Source of the DNA: Anaerolineaceae bacterium
GTDB taxonomy: Bacteria; Chloroflexota; Anaerolineae; Anaerolineales; Anaerolineaceae
Direction: 5' to 3'
Assembly: GCA_002702705.1 (NCBI GenBank)
Contig: PABH01000056.1
Location: 1 to 64,000, forward strand
DNA: 64,000 nt
The position numbers and the translations under genes are program-made. Shown piece after piece: positions 46,301-53,485 of this stretch (position 1 is its first letter; the number at the start of each line of letters is the position of its first letter). The notes under the pieces were generated by a model, which ran no database searches, was not told where the DNA came from, and was given only the letters and a program-made list of their open reading frames with translations.

Positions 46301-46863
46301 GACTTGGCAGCCAACCGGATGGGATCATTTACCCTGGCGCGAATGACAATGCCAGCGGTGTGGCTGTTTTGTTCGAAACAGCCCGCCAATTATTAGATAG
46401 CCCCTACGCTCCCTCCCGCACCGTGGTGTTCATTCTGTGGTCTGGCGCAGAGCGAGGTGAACCCTTTGCAGTGAATGACACAATGGGATCCATCAATGGG
46501 TTAAGTGATTTCATCCTAAACGAAATTGTTGAAATTAGCGGCGTAGGTGCAGGCTCCGGTAAAGGCATCTCCTTGGGTGGGGATTCAAGTTATCGTCTTG
46601 TAAAACTGGCTCAACAAGCGGCAGATCGGTTAAATATTTCAACCACCACCCGGGGTCGAGGGCCGCATTACGGTATTGTTCCGGAAGCGCCTGTCCGTCT
46701 GTCTCGCAATGTACCAAGTTTGTACTTTAGTTGGGATGGTGCTGATGAAACCGCCCACACCTTGGAAGATAATCTCTTAAGTTTAGATCCTGAAAAATTG
46801 ACCAAAAGCGGCCAGTTGATTACATTGATCCTGTTGGTACTTTCCAGGGAATTAAATTATTAA
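43339..46863 (+). CDS. OppB-OppC permease fusion with C-terminal M28 peptidase-like domain
   Basis: A 1174-residue protein. Residues about 25-315 are an OppB-type permease (EAA loop EDYIRTARSKGLSNRLIYFR near 203). A cytoplasmic linker of ~80 residues follows, then an OppC-type permease to about 680 (WGTDHLGRDMMALVL; EAA loop VEASRSLGASAGGILIRQ near 555). An added helix (YTFLSLVVIGLAILWV, near 690-705) should put the rest outside the cytoplasm. Residues about 720-1174 resemble family M28 aminopeptidases: ANDNASGVAVLFETA near 1000, a WSGAER segment and AHTLEDNL near 1145. The usual H-x-D reads Y-Y-D and the usual E-E reads E-R, so two metal ligands look lost. No ATPase or binding protein adjoins it. 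The start is uncertain; an ATG at 43279 is also in frame. Confidence 0.85.
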   Translation: MSLKTNTKNNKTIASYGKIIFQRILSTITTLVVIAYLTIFVLILAERGRDHLPAQPLQSAGNAISRLITYFFDHPLTYLWHRQDIGAFQFVLDTFLNSAGLLLVSIIFAAVIGVLLGLAAALSKGRVGSSLVLIFSVFGMSTPSFLFAMLLWIFNVQIIQYKLGLKALPPTGIGWDLHLIMPALVLAARPLAQIAQVTYISLRDVLGEDYIRTARSKGLSNRLIYFRHAFRNIQIPVLTTIGTSIRYAIASLPVVEFFFLWPGIGLTLLQAIELGYTNLVMDLILALGLFFIVFNLILDFIYPLLDARLRKDGTSSEISDAVRLRDLWNGLWETVTGFVTDILVFLKITKRKKNHLPPLSSHFSQKEGEAPAIGSVKWKQWFSWIINNPALIISFVLVLGLAGVMLFGQQLTSANPYEMNGVMKVDGVIGAPPFAPSNTFPWGTDHLGRDMMALVLTGGQRTLTLALLVMAARMVVGTFLGVIAGWWQGGLFDRLITRLLNIWAAFPITIFAMLLIQAIGIQQGTWVFVVALCIVGWGEVTQFVRSQTLRIKPQLFVEASRSLGASAGGILIRQVFPNLVASLIVIASLEMGGILMLLAELGFLNVFLGGGFQVEFAVGQWVMFSDIPEWGSLLANIRDWWRSYPWMAWYPGLAFFIAIMTFNLFAEGLRRFLEDSRVNLSRLFNRYTFLSLVVIGLAILWVTQSQSPLGRYRSVARQFDSERVFEDIEGILNPVFNGRESGTPDDLAIATYLGQQMEKIGLFPAASDGNYVHAVRTSRLHLLQTPALVIETQDSGFEKELVYREDFVDFGGPGETYGEAFGSVIGLAYGPGDEKAILQNLSGLTLLDKALIIRAEDYGKAGLNNASLILVISSDEKIFTQKKLYFTPFYRGNPTPTFWISETTANELLSSCGSSLNQFKQEANNLEAGQIYITEPGVTVSGSIILEERLDDEYHVVVGVLPGEGAAVMQNGHALDNEVTVVSAYYDGLGSQPDGIIYPGANDNASGVAVLFETARQLLDSPYAPSRTVVFILWSGAERGEPFAVNDTMGSINGLSDFILNEIVEISGVGAGSGKGISLGGDSSYRLVKLAQQAADRLNISTTTRGRGPHYGIVPEAPVRLSRNVPSLYFSWDGADETAHTLEDNLLSLDPEKLTKSGQLITLILLVLSRELNY

Positions 46864-47094
46864 TTCTTGCTGTGATTAGGAATTTGTTGGGGGTAATACT
46901 TTATAAATTGATTCTGGAAAAATGGAACTTTTTGTTACCGTTAAACGTATATATAGGTAGAAGAATGAAACAAATAGAACCTTAACTTCGTCTAAATTCT
47001 TAATAACATCACTGGTTTGAAATCTGTAATGTAAAAAACACATAAAGTTTATATTTCTTACAGGATTGAAAGTTTATTTTACAGATAGGCTGCC

Positions 47095-47100
47095 TATAAT
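47095..47100 (+). promoter_or_regulatory. -10 element ahead of the structured leader
   Basis: A perfect TATAAT. The best -35 at usual distance is TTTATT (47073-47078, 16-bp spacer), which is weak; TTGAAA at 47066-47071 is too far. Transcription would begin near 47107. The preceding 46864-47065, behind the fusion gene, shows no gene and no clear terminator. Confidence 0.45.
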
Positions 47101-47107
47101 AGCAGTA

Positions 47108-47215
47108 TAGGGTTTGTATTTTACAGGTAAAAAATTTATTTACAAACCTGGCCAAACGGTGAGGAAAACTCCCGTCCAAAGATAGGCGGGAAACCATACT
47201 GGAAGGCGAACCTTT
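47108..47215 (+). ncRNA. structured leader RNA, possible riboswitch of unknown class
   Basis: The ~110-nt stretch can form several mutually exclusive helices. GGTTTGTA near 47111 pairs with TACAAACC near 47141, or alternatively GGGTTTG pairs with CGAACC near 47207, which would close the whole element. Inside, CGG-T-GAG/CTC-CCG forms a hairpin with loop GAAAA, competing with TCCCG-T-CC/GG-CGGGA. The words CAAAC and CAAAG flank the first hairpin, as in c-di-GMP-I (GEMM) aptamers, but other conserved positions do not fit. It precedes a 28-codon membrane-peptide gene by ~115 nt. Confidence 0.35.
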
Positions 47216-47328
47216 TTGTAATGAGCGGTGTTATTGTTAATAAGGAAATTACAGGTAGTTCTATTGGTTAAAACAGCTTTACTTGTTACTTTTTTTTACC
47301 GTTATCGTTTGTTTGCAGGAGGTATATC

Positions 47329-47415
47329 ATGTCCGGAGTCGTCTATGTAGTTGTTGCTTTTGTCGGTGTAATGTTTGCAGCAATGAGCCTGGTTGGAATA
47401 CGCCAAGAAAATTAA
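47329..47415 (+). CDS. 28-residue membrane microprotein
   Basis: A short frame, MSGVVYVVVAFVGVMFAAMS and eight more residues ending in RQEN, that is a single hydrophobic helix with a short polar C-terminal end. GCAGGAGGTATATC just before the ATG is close to an ideal Shine-Dalgarno sequence, and a terminator follows at 47511-47553, so it reads as a real transcription unit. The size and shape recall helper subunits such as KdpF or CydX, but no such complex is encoded nearby. Its function is unknown. The structured leader upstream may control it. Confidence 0.6.
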   Translation: MSGVVYVVVAFVGVMFAAMSLVGIRQEN

Positions 47416-47510
47416 TTCCTCAGGTCGTTGGAAGTTCGTAAACCCGTTTACGGGAAGGTTCAAAGAAGAGTTTATGTGTAGAAAAGTTTTTTCTTATGTT
47501 TCTCCTCCTT

Positions 47511-47553
47511 AAAAACGCCCAGGTGCTTCAAAACCTTGGGCGTTTTTGTTTTA
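47511..47553. terminator. bidirectional terminator between microprotein and DinB-like genes
   Basis: Stem AAAACGCCCA-GG / CC-TTGGGCGTTTT with a ~10-nt loop. It is followed on the plus strand by TTTTTGTTTT, and the A-rich left arm gives a U-rich tail on the minus strand. It serves the plus-strand microprotein unit and the convergent gene that ends at 47571. Confidence 0.8.
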
Positions 47554-47570
47554 ATCGTTTGATAAGTGGG

Positions 47571-48278
47571 TTATGAAATAAGCAATTTTTGAATATGAAA
47601 ATAATGATCGCGCTCATGCCAGGCAGCGCGTCGTAACATCTTGCGCGGGCTCCACAGCTCACCATCTCTGCCGCGTACCATTTCTTCCCCAGCCAAATCT
47701 GGTAATACGGTAAGAAAGCGCTCCCGCACCAGGGATAATCGTTCTATCGGGTCGGTGGGCAGGGCATAGCGCGTCATTCCGGCCAATCCCAGCCGCTCCA
47801 TATACCACCATTCAGCGCCGCCGATATGTTTGAGAATACCAGCAATCGTCCAGCGCTCACCAGTGTATTCTTTTTGCATCTGATCCGGGGAAAGCGTACT
47901 CACCAAAGATAACAAATCCTCCCGGCTCCAATTCAGAATCTGTATCCCCTGCAAAACTTCAACACGATTTAAAGGCTGCCAATCCTGCTGAAACCAGGAC
48001 ATGACCGTCTCACCACCCTGGCTGACCACTTCATAATCTTTCACCTGAAAATTTTGAAAACTTTCTACCAAACGCACATCAAAATCGCGGATCTCTTTCA
48101 TCCAGGAATCTTTCCCGGCTTTTTGGTTGATCCATAGTTGGTATTGAATAAAGGTCTGCGGAAACCACAGCAACACTTCCTGGTCGTTACCGCCATAGGC
48201 AAAACAGCCGGGGTAATCTAACGCCCAGGCAATCGCTCTCTTTTCGTAGTTTGTATCAATACCAATTTTTACGTGCAT
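47571..48278 (-). CDS. DinB-like metal-dependent protein with N-terminal HicB-like segment
   Basis: A 235-residue soluble protein. Residues 1-50 (VKIGIDTNYEKRAIAWALDYPGCFAYGGNDQEVL) look like a HicB-type beta strand unit. Residues about 105-235 form a four-helix DinB/DUF664-type domain with histidines at conserved helix positions: LKHIGGAEWWYMERL and AWHERDHYFHI, a likely divalent metal site. DinB relatives include bacillithiol/mycothiol transferases and maleylpyruvate isomerases, so thiol chemistry is possible but not shown. The start has AAAAGGAGATCCC. It is a lone gene, convergent with the microprotein unit. Confidence 0.75.
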   Translation of the reverse strand: MHVKIGIDTNYEKRAIAWALDYPGCFAYGGNDQEVLLWFPQTFIQYQLWINQKAGKDSWMKEIRDFDVRLVESFQNFQVKDYEVVSQGGETVMSWFQQDWQPLNRVEVLQGIQILNWSREDLLSLVSTLSPDQMQKEYTGERWTIAGILKHIGGAEWWYMERLGLAGMTRYALPTDPIERLSLVRERFLTVLPDLAGEEMVRGRDGELWSPRKMLRRAAWHERDHYFHIQKLLIS

Positions 48279-48472
48279 GGGATCTCCTTTTGTTTTTGAT
48301 GATTATAAACGATGCAGACTTGTGCAAGTTAATTTTTCCCAGAATAAGAAGGTAGTCAAATCCAGAATATAAGGCAGTCTTTTTGGTATATGAGAATGAG
48401 CCAGGCGGCAAAAAACCAGTCATTTGACCATTGGAATATTTGTCCCAAAGTTCTATCATTACAACCACGGCA

Positions 48473-48546
48473 ACTTACAAAGTGGATTGATAAGTATTAC
48501 GATATTTTACGCACAACGATAATTATTTTCAGAACTGCTTTGCGAA
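48473..48546. repeat. degenerate copy of the dispersed palindromic repeat
   Basis: Shares CACGGCAACTTACAAA at the left and CTTTGCGAAAAGCCCT at the right, plus GATTGATAAG and TTTTCAG inside, with the element at 43142-43231. The arms no longer pair well. It lies in the 423-bp region 48279-48701, which otherwise holds only the promoter at 48575-48602. Confidence 0.4.
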
Positions 48547-48574
48547 AAGCCCTATCATTACTACATTTTGTAAA

Positions 48575-48602
48575 TTCAAAATGACACGAATCATTTTATA
48601 AT
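48575..48602 (+). promoter_or_regulatory. putative promoter of the YIP1-ABC export operon
   Basis: TTCAAA (48575-48580), a 16-bp spacer and a perfect TATAAT (48597-48602), 100 bp before the first gene's ATG. Confidence 0.5.
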
Positions 48603-48701
48603 AGTTCTATTTATGAAACTTTTTTCACCCTTTCAACGTCTTATCAGTCCGAGTTTGTTCTGTTTTTAATTTAATGATTCGTTCATATTAAAAGGAGAGT
48701 T

Positions 48702-49481
48702 ATGTCTGAAAACGAATTTGATTACCTTGAGGAAGAAAAACCAAAAAAATTACAGTTTGGCTGGGTGTTCCCAATCCTGTTTAAACCACGCCAAACCCTA
48801 AAAGAGATTGCAGAAAAAAATCACAGTGTTTGGTTGGCACCACTGCTGTTGTTGATGGTTTCCGCGTTAGTGGTAGTGCTGGTCAGTGTGCCGGTTTTAA
48901 ACCAGAGTGCCGGACCTGTGGAAATGCCCCCTGATTTTGAGTATTTTTCACCGCAGCAGCAAGAGCAGTTCCAACAGGCCGTGAATATGGGAAGCAGTCC
49001 GGTTAATACAATTGTCTTCCCCTTGTTATTGCGCTACGCTGGCATCTGGATCAGTTGGTTTTTATTGGGCAGTATTTTACATCTTTCTTTAACGTTAAAT
49101 GGCAGCCGTTCCAGTAACCGTTCGGCCTTAAACCTGGTGGCTTGGGCCTCTATTCCCTTTGTCATTCGGGATATTGTACAGGCGGTGGCGATCTTAACCA
49201 CCAAACAATTAATTTTAAAACCTGGTCTGTCCGGTTTTGTTACGGATGGAGCCACAGGTTTGATGATTTTTGTGGGGGCGTTATTGGGATTTGTTGACCT
49301 CTATTTAATCTGGCAGATTATTTTATTAGCGGTAGGTGCCAAACAAATTTCCGGCTTAAAAAGTGGAAAAGCCTGGCTGGCAGTTTTGATTGCTGTAGTT
49401 GTATTTTTATCCTTAAAAGCCTTGCCTGTCTTTTTAGGTGCCCAACTCTCCTCGCTATCCAGCGGTGGAATGATGTTTTAG
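48702..49481 (+). CDS. YIP1-family membrane protein
   Basis: A 259-residue protein with a cytoplasmic N-terminal ~40 residues (LFKPRQTLKEIAEKN, a typical lead-in of bacterial Yip1-domain proteins) and five to six membrane helices spread over about 45-255. The ~35-residue loop near 75-110 is probably extracytoplasmic. An AAAAGGAGAG ribosome binding site precedes the ATG. The stop is 3 bp before an ABC ATPase, so it is first in the operon at 48.7-53.2 kb. The molecular role of bacterial YIP1 proteins is not established; here the position suggests a part or modulator of the exporter. Confidence 0.85.
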   Translation: MSENEFDYLEEEKPKKLQFGWVFPILFKPRQTLKEIAEKNHSVWLAPLLLLMVSALVVVLVSVPVLNQSAGPVEMPPDFEYFSPQQQEQFQQAVNMGSSPVNTIVFPLLLRYAGIWISWFLLGSILHLSLTLNGSRSSNRSALNLVAWASIPFVIRDIVQAVAILTTKQLILKPGLSGFVTDGATGLMIFVGALLGFVDLYLIWQIILLAVGAKQISGLKSGKAWLAVLIAVVVFLSLKALPVFLGAQLSSLSSGGMMF

Positions 49482-49484
49482 GTT

Positions 49485-50219
49485 ATGACCGACAAGCCAT
49501 ATATTCAATTTTTAGATTTACGGAAGACCTTCGTGATGGGGCGCCAGAAAGTGCATGCCCTGGATGGGGTTAATTTGGATATTGCCCCTGGTTCTTTTAC
49601 AGTCATTATGGGACCTTCCGGTTCCGGTAAAAGCACCCTGCTTTATTTGTTAGGCGGATTGGACCGGGCCACATCGGGGCAGATTTGGGTTAACGGAAAA
49701 GAGTTGGAAGGCCTGGATGAAAACGATCTGGGTATTTACCGCCGCAAAAGTGTGGGGTTCATCTTCCAGTCATTCAATCTAATTGCCAGCATGAGTGCAC
49801 TGCAAAACGTGATTTTTCCGATGCGCTTTGCCGGCATTCCCCGCGGGGAACGCCATAAGCGAGCGGTGCGTTTATTAAACCAGGTTGGCCTGGGAAAACG
49901 TGCCTTGCACAAACCAACCGAACTTTCCGGTGGTCAGCAGCAGCGCGTGGCAGTTGCCAGAGCATTGGTAAATAACCCCGCCCTGATTTTGGCCGATGAG
50001 CCGACTGGTAATTTGGATACAACCAGCAGTTTTGCGATTATGAAGATTTTAAAAGAACTTAACGAAGATGGTCGAACCATCGTGGTGGTCTCACATGATG
50101 CCCGCATGCGCCAGTTTGCATCCCACATGGTGTACATTTTAGATGGAAAAATTGTATCAGAAGCAGAATATGAAGAAGCTTCCAGTTTTGAAATTCCTGA
50201 AGATGATACGGAGGAATAA
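49485..50219 (+). CDS. ABC transporter ATPase of the LolD/MacB type
   Basis: A 244-residue ATPase. Walker A is GPSGSGKSTLLYLLGG (near 40-55), Q loop FIFQSFNL, signature LSGGQQQRVAVARAL, Walker B LILADEPTGNLD, and the switch His in VVVSHDARM. The GNLD and short length are typical of LolD/MacB/FtsE ATPases that pair with FtsX-like permeases and drive mechanotransmission, not classical import. The permease is encoded two genes downstream (51833-53152). The last ~20 residues are acidic. Confidence 0.93.
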   Translation: MTDKPYIQFLDLRKTFVMGRQKVHALDGVNLDIAPGSFTVIMGPSGSGKSTLLYLLGGLDRATSGQIWVNGKELEGLDENDLGIYRRKSVGFIFQSFNLIASMSALQNVIFPMRFAGIPRGERHKRAVRLLNQVGLGKRALHKPTELSGGQQQRVAVARALVNNPALILADEPTGNLDTTSSFAIMKILKELNEDGRTIVVVSHDARMRQFASHMVYILDGKIVSEAEYEEASSFEIPEDDTEE

Positions 50220-50225
50220 TAATTA

Positions 50226-51827
50226 ATGAAAAAAACAATTCACTTATTACTTGGGTTGATCTTAATGACAGCGATCATTCTAACCGCCATTGGTTCCCAA
50301 CCCGTTAAGGCGCAAACTGAAACACCGGTTACGCCAACCGAGTCGGCAACAGCAACACCAACACAGCCCGTTGAGACAGCAACACCAACCCAACCCGCAG
50401 AGACTCCAACACCAACTACGCAACCTACAGAAACGACCGCTCCAACTACCGCACCTTTTGCACGGCCGCTGGTCGTGATTGATTCCTACAATACGGGTGA
50501 TGATTCCATTTCCATGGGTGATGGATTCAACTTAAATGTACGCCTGAAAAACACAGGGCGCGGCGCAGCTTACAATGTAGTGGCAAACTTCCAAAGTACC
50601 GAATTTTCCCCATTGGAAACCGGCGGCGTGAAAGCGGTAGCCACCATTGATGCCAGTGGTGCAGTGGATATACGTCAGCCAATGAAAGCACACACGGATC
50701 TCTGGGGGGTTACCTCTGGTACGGTCACTGTGGCTTTGAGTTACACCGATTCAGCCGGCACAGCATATACTGAAAACTTCAGTATCACGATTGCGATAAA
50801 ACAGCCCGATTATTCCAGCTGGGCCGCTACCGCCACACCGACGCCGAAACCAAGAGCTCAATTGGTTGTAGCCGGTTATACAGTAGATGCCGATCCATTA
50901 CAACCCGGAACCATTTTTAACCTTGATATCGAGGTACGCAATTTGGGCAGCACGACAGCCAAAAATGTAACCATGGTGTTAGGCGGCGGCGTTGTGCAAA
51001 CCTCCAACGGAGATGGAAATGATGGTACCCCGAGCGGGGGCGTATCCGGCGGTGGGGCAGAATTGACCAATTTTGCACCGCTCGGCAGCTCAAATCTCAT
51101 TTTTATCCCGGAAGTACCGGTTGGTGAAAATGTAAAAAGCAGTGCCCAGTTAATTGTAAACGTCTCTTCGAACCCGGGTGCATATCCTTTTAAACTTTCT
51201 TTTGTATATAACGACGAGAATGGCAACCGCGTGGTTGATGACCAGGTTATCACCCTGTTGGTATACTCGCTGCCACGGGTTGAAGTTGGTTTTTACCGCG
51301 ACCCCGGCATCCTAATGACCGGTCAGCCCGGCCCACTGCCATTACAAATTACCAATCTCGGTAAAACCACGGCGGTATTGGGAAACATGAAAGTCACCGC
51401 AGACGGTGTTGAGATTATGGAAAATGTTTCCTTAGTCGGCGCATTAGAACCGGGTGGTTATTTTACAATGGATGCCATGGTGATCCCATTCCAGGCTGGA
51501 CCGCTGGAACTGAATGTCCAGGTTGGTTATACCGATGATTTTAATCAACCACGGATGATCGAACAAAAAGTGGTCGTGCAGGTAGAAGAAATGCCGGTTT
51601 TTGAACCACCACCGGAAGGTGAAATGGATCCGGGAATGGAAGGCCCTGGATACCCGATGCCGGGACAACCTGAAACTTTTGGGCAAAAATTACTACGGGC
51701 TATTAAAGGCCTGTTAGGTCTCGGCAGTGCGCAGCCACAGCCTGTGATGGAACCGATGCCAATGCCGGATGAGATGTACAATGAATCACCCCCTCAGAAA
51801 CCGGTGATCGTTGGACCAAAAGGATAA
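50226..51827 (+). CDS. exported CARDB-like adhesive/adaptor protein
   Basis: A 533-residue protein with a Sec signal (MKKTIHLLLGLILMTAIILT, cleavage likely after VKAQ near 30) and a Thr/Pro/Gln-rich linker to about 80. Three Ig-like CARDB/COG1361-type domains follow, near 80-190, 215-340 and 345-445 (ISMGDGFNLNVRLKNTGRGAAYNVVANF; LQPGTIFNLDIEVRNLGSTTAKNVTM). The C-terminus is Pro/Met/Glu-rich. It sits between the ATPase and permease genes, so it probably works extracytoplasmically with the MacB-like permease, in the place where MacA would be. That role is inferred from position. Confidence 0.85.
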   Translation: MKKTIHLLLGLILMTAIILTAIGSQPVKAQTETPVTPTESATATPTQPVETATPTQPAETPTPTTQPTETTAPTTAPFARPLVVIDSYNTGDDSISMGDGFNLNVRLKNTGRGAAYNVVANFQSTEFSPLETGGVKAVATIDASGAVDIRQPMKAHTDLWGVTSGTVTVALSYTDSAGTAYTENFSITIAIKQPDYSSWAATATPTPKPRAQLVVAGYTVDADPLQPGTIFNLDIEVRNLGSTTAKNVTMVLGGGVVQTSNGDGNDGTPSGGVSGGGAELTNFAPLGSSNLIFIPEVPVGENVKSSAQLIVNVSSNPGAYPFKLSFVYNDENGNRVVDDQVITLLVYSLPRVEVGFYRDPGILMTGQPGPLPLQITNLGKTTAVLGNMKVTADGVEIMENVSLVGALEPGGYFTMDAMVIPFQAGPLELNVQVGYTDDFNQPRMIEQKVVVQVEEMPVFEPPPEGEMDPGMEGPGYPMPGQPETFGQKLLRAIKGLLGLGSAQPQPVMEPMPMPDEMYNESPPQKPVIVGPKG

Positions 51828-51832
51828 ACCTG

Positions 51833-53152
51833 ATGCGTTTTTGGGATTTAGTCAGCCTGATTTTTGAAAACCTCAGCCGCCGTAAAGGCCGGGTGGTTTT
51901 AACCGCGGTCGGTGTGGTAATTGGTACTGCAGCCGTTGTGCTGTTGGTTTCTTTGGCCAGCGGGCTGCAAAAAAGTGCTACCAGCAATCTGTATGGGATT
52001 GATGATCTGACCAAAATTGAAGTTTATCCCAATTATGGCGGCGGCATGTATATCGAAGGACCAGGTGGTGGCTCAACGGATACGATGAAACAGCTAACCA
52101 CCTCTGCCCTCCAGGAAATTGCCGCGATTGATGGTGTGAAAGAAGTTATTCCCAAAGAATACCTGATGGGTGGGGCAGCCATTCGTTATGGCCGATTAGA
52201 GAACTACTCTAGTTTGATGGCTGTAGACACGGACGATCTGGCAAATATGGGTTACAAAATTGATCAAGGATCGACTGAACTCCGTAAAGGAACAGCTGTC
52301 GTGGGAAGCTGGGTCGTACAGAATTTTTACGATCCCAGTGTGCGACCGGGACAGGAACAGCCCACGCCGCCCACAGCCGAAGATCTATTAAACCAAAAAC
52401 TTCGAGTGGTGTTAACCAAATGGAGTTCGGATGGAGAAGAGATTCAAAAAACCATCAATTTGCAGGTCATCGGAATTTTACAAGAAGGCCGGAATGATGG
52501 TGACGGCAGTATTTTTATTGACTTTGGTGAATTGACCACATTAAACGAATGGTTTAATAATGGCAAACGGATCAATCGAAACAAAGATGGATATAACAAC
52601 GTTGTTGTTAAAGCGGAAGATGTAGATCAGGTGGTCGCCATCACCGAACGAATTAATGAATTGGGTTTTATGGCTTATTCTCCTCAGAGCATGGTTGAGG
52701 GAATCAACAGTTACTTTATTATATTGCAGCTCGTTTTTGGCGGAATTGGTGCCATAGCCCTGTTGGTGGCAGCAATTGGGATTGCCAATACCATGACCAT
52801 GGCTATTCTGGAGCGAACGAAAGAAATTGGGCTGATGAAAGCCATTGGTGCCACCAACCGTGATGTTCTGAGCATTTTTTTGGGAGAAGCAGCTGGAATT
52901 GGCTTCTTAGGAGGCTTGGGCGGCGCCCTATTGGGCTGGCTCGGTTCCAAAGTGATCAATGTGGTTGCAATGTCCTTTTTAGCCAGTCAGGCTCAGAGTG
53001 GCGGCATTCCCTCTGGATTAAACGCCGTCACACCGGCCTGGTTATTGATCTTTTCAATTATTTTTGCCACACTGGTGGGGTTGCTTTCAGGTTTATACCC
53101 AGCCCTACGGGCAGCCACCCTGGCGCCTATGATGGCATTAAAATACGAATAA
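51833..53152 (+). CDS. MacB/FtsX-type ABC permease
   Basis: A 439-residue permease with the MacB layout: helix 1 (VVLTAVGVVIGTAAVVLLVSLASGL, about 20-45), a ~250-residue extracytoplasmic MacB_PCD domain, then three C-terminal helices in an FtsX domain (IGAIALLVAAIGIANTMTMAILERTKEIGLMKAIGAT near 303-340). It forms the membrane part of the exporter with the ATPase at 49485-50219. The start is 5 bp after the CARDB-like gene. The substrate is unknown: MacB relatives export peptides, lipoproteins or drugs. Confidence 0.92.
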   Translation: MRFWDLVSLIFENLSRRKGRVVLTAVGVVIGTAAVVLLVSLASGLQKSATSNLYGIDDLTKIEVYPNYGGGMYIEGPGGGSTDTMKQLTTSALQEIAAIDGVKEVIPKEYLMGGAAIRYGRLENYSSLMAVDTDDLANMGYKIDQGSTELRKGTAVVGSWVVQNFYDPSVRPGQEQPTPPTAEDLLNQKLRVVLTKWSSDGEEIQKTINLQVIGILQEGRNDGDGSIFIDFGELTTLNEWFNNGKRINRNKDGYNNVVVKAEDVDQVVAITERINELGFMAYSPQSMVEGINSYFIILQLVFGGIGAIALLVAAIGIANTMTMAILERTKEIGLMKAIGATNRDVLSIFLGEAAGIGFLGGLGGALLGWLGSKVINVVAMSFLASQAQSGGIPSGLNAVTPAWLLIFSIIFATLVGLLSGLYPALRAATLAPMMALKYE

Positions 53153-53166
53153 CCCAATCAGGCAGT

Positions 53167-53203
53167 CGCATCTCCGAGAAGTTCAAGACCTCTCGGAGAT
53201 GCG
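53167..53203 (+). terminator. hairpin closing the export operon
   Basis: A perfect 13-bp stem, CGCATCTCCGAGA / TCTCGGAGATGCG, with an 11-nt loop, 14 bp beyond the permease stop. There is no U tract behind it (ATGGTGAAAAACG), so termination may be inefficient or Rho-assisted. Confidence 0.6.
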
Positions 53204-53485
53204 ATGGTGAAAAACGAGTTTCTATGAAATTTAAAAATCGGTAATTATCGGAAGAAAAAATAGGGGGGTTAAATAATTCGTTTTTTGGCAAAAAATCGTT
53301 CCAAATATCACAAAAACCTTAATTATTTCTCGAAATAATTACATTTCAGAGTCAAAAACAGACTCAGTGACTCAAAACGATTCGTATAGAAGGATAGAAA
53401 TGTGTTGGATCAAGAGGGGGAAAAACCTTTTTTCTCGAAAAAATTAAAAGCGAGTTTTTTTAACATTTCTAATCTTATTTTAATG
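53204..53485. other. AT-rich non-coding stretch with small palindromes
   Basis: AATTATTTC/GAAATAATT (53321-53340) is a perfect 9-bp inverted repeat, and GAGTC / GACTC copies follow at 53349-53373. No gene or clear promoter is seen. Confidence 0.4.

Noticed and set aside
47108-47215. Naming the leader a c-di-GMP-I riboswitch
   Set aside because: CAAAC and CAAAG flank a hairpin as in that class, but the neighbouring conserved bases and the third stem do not fit, and a strong competing hairpin exists; kept as unassigned structured RNA.
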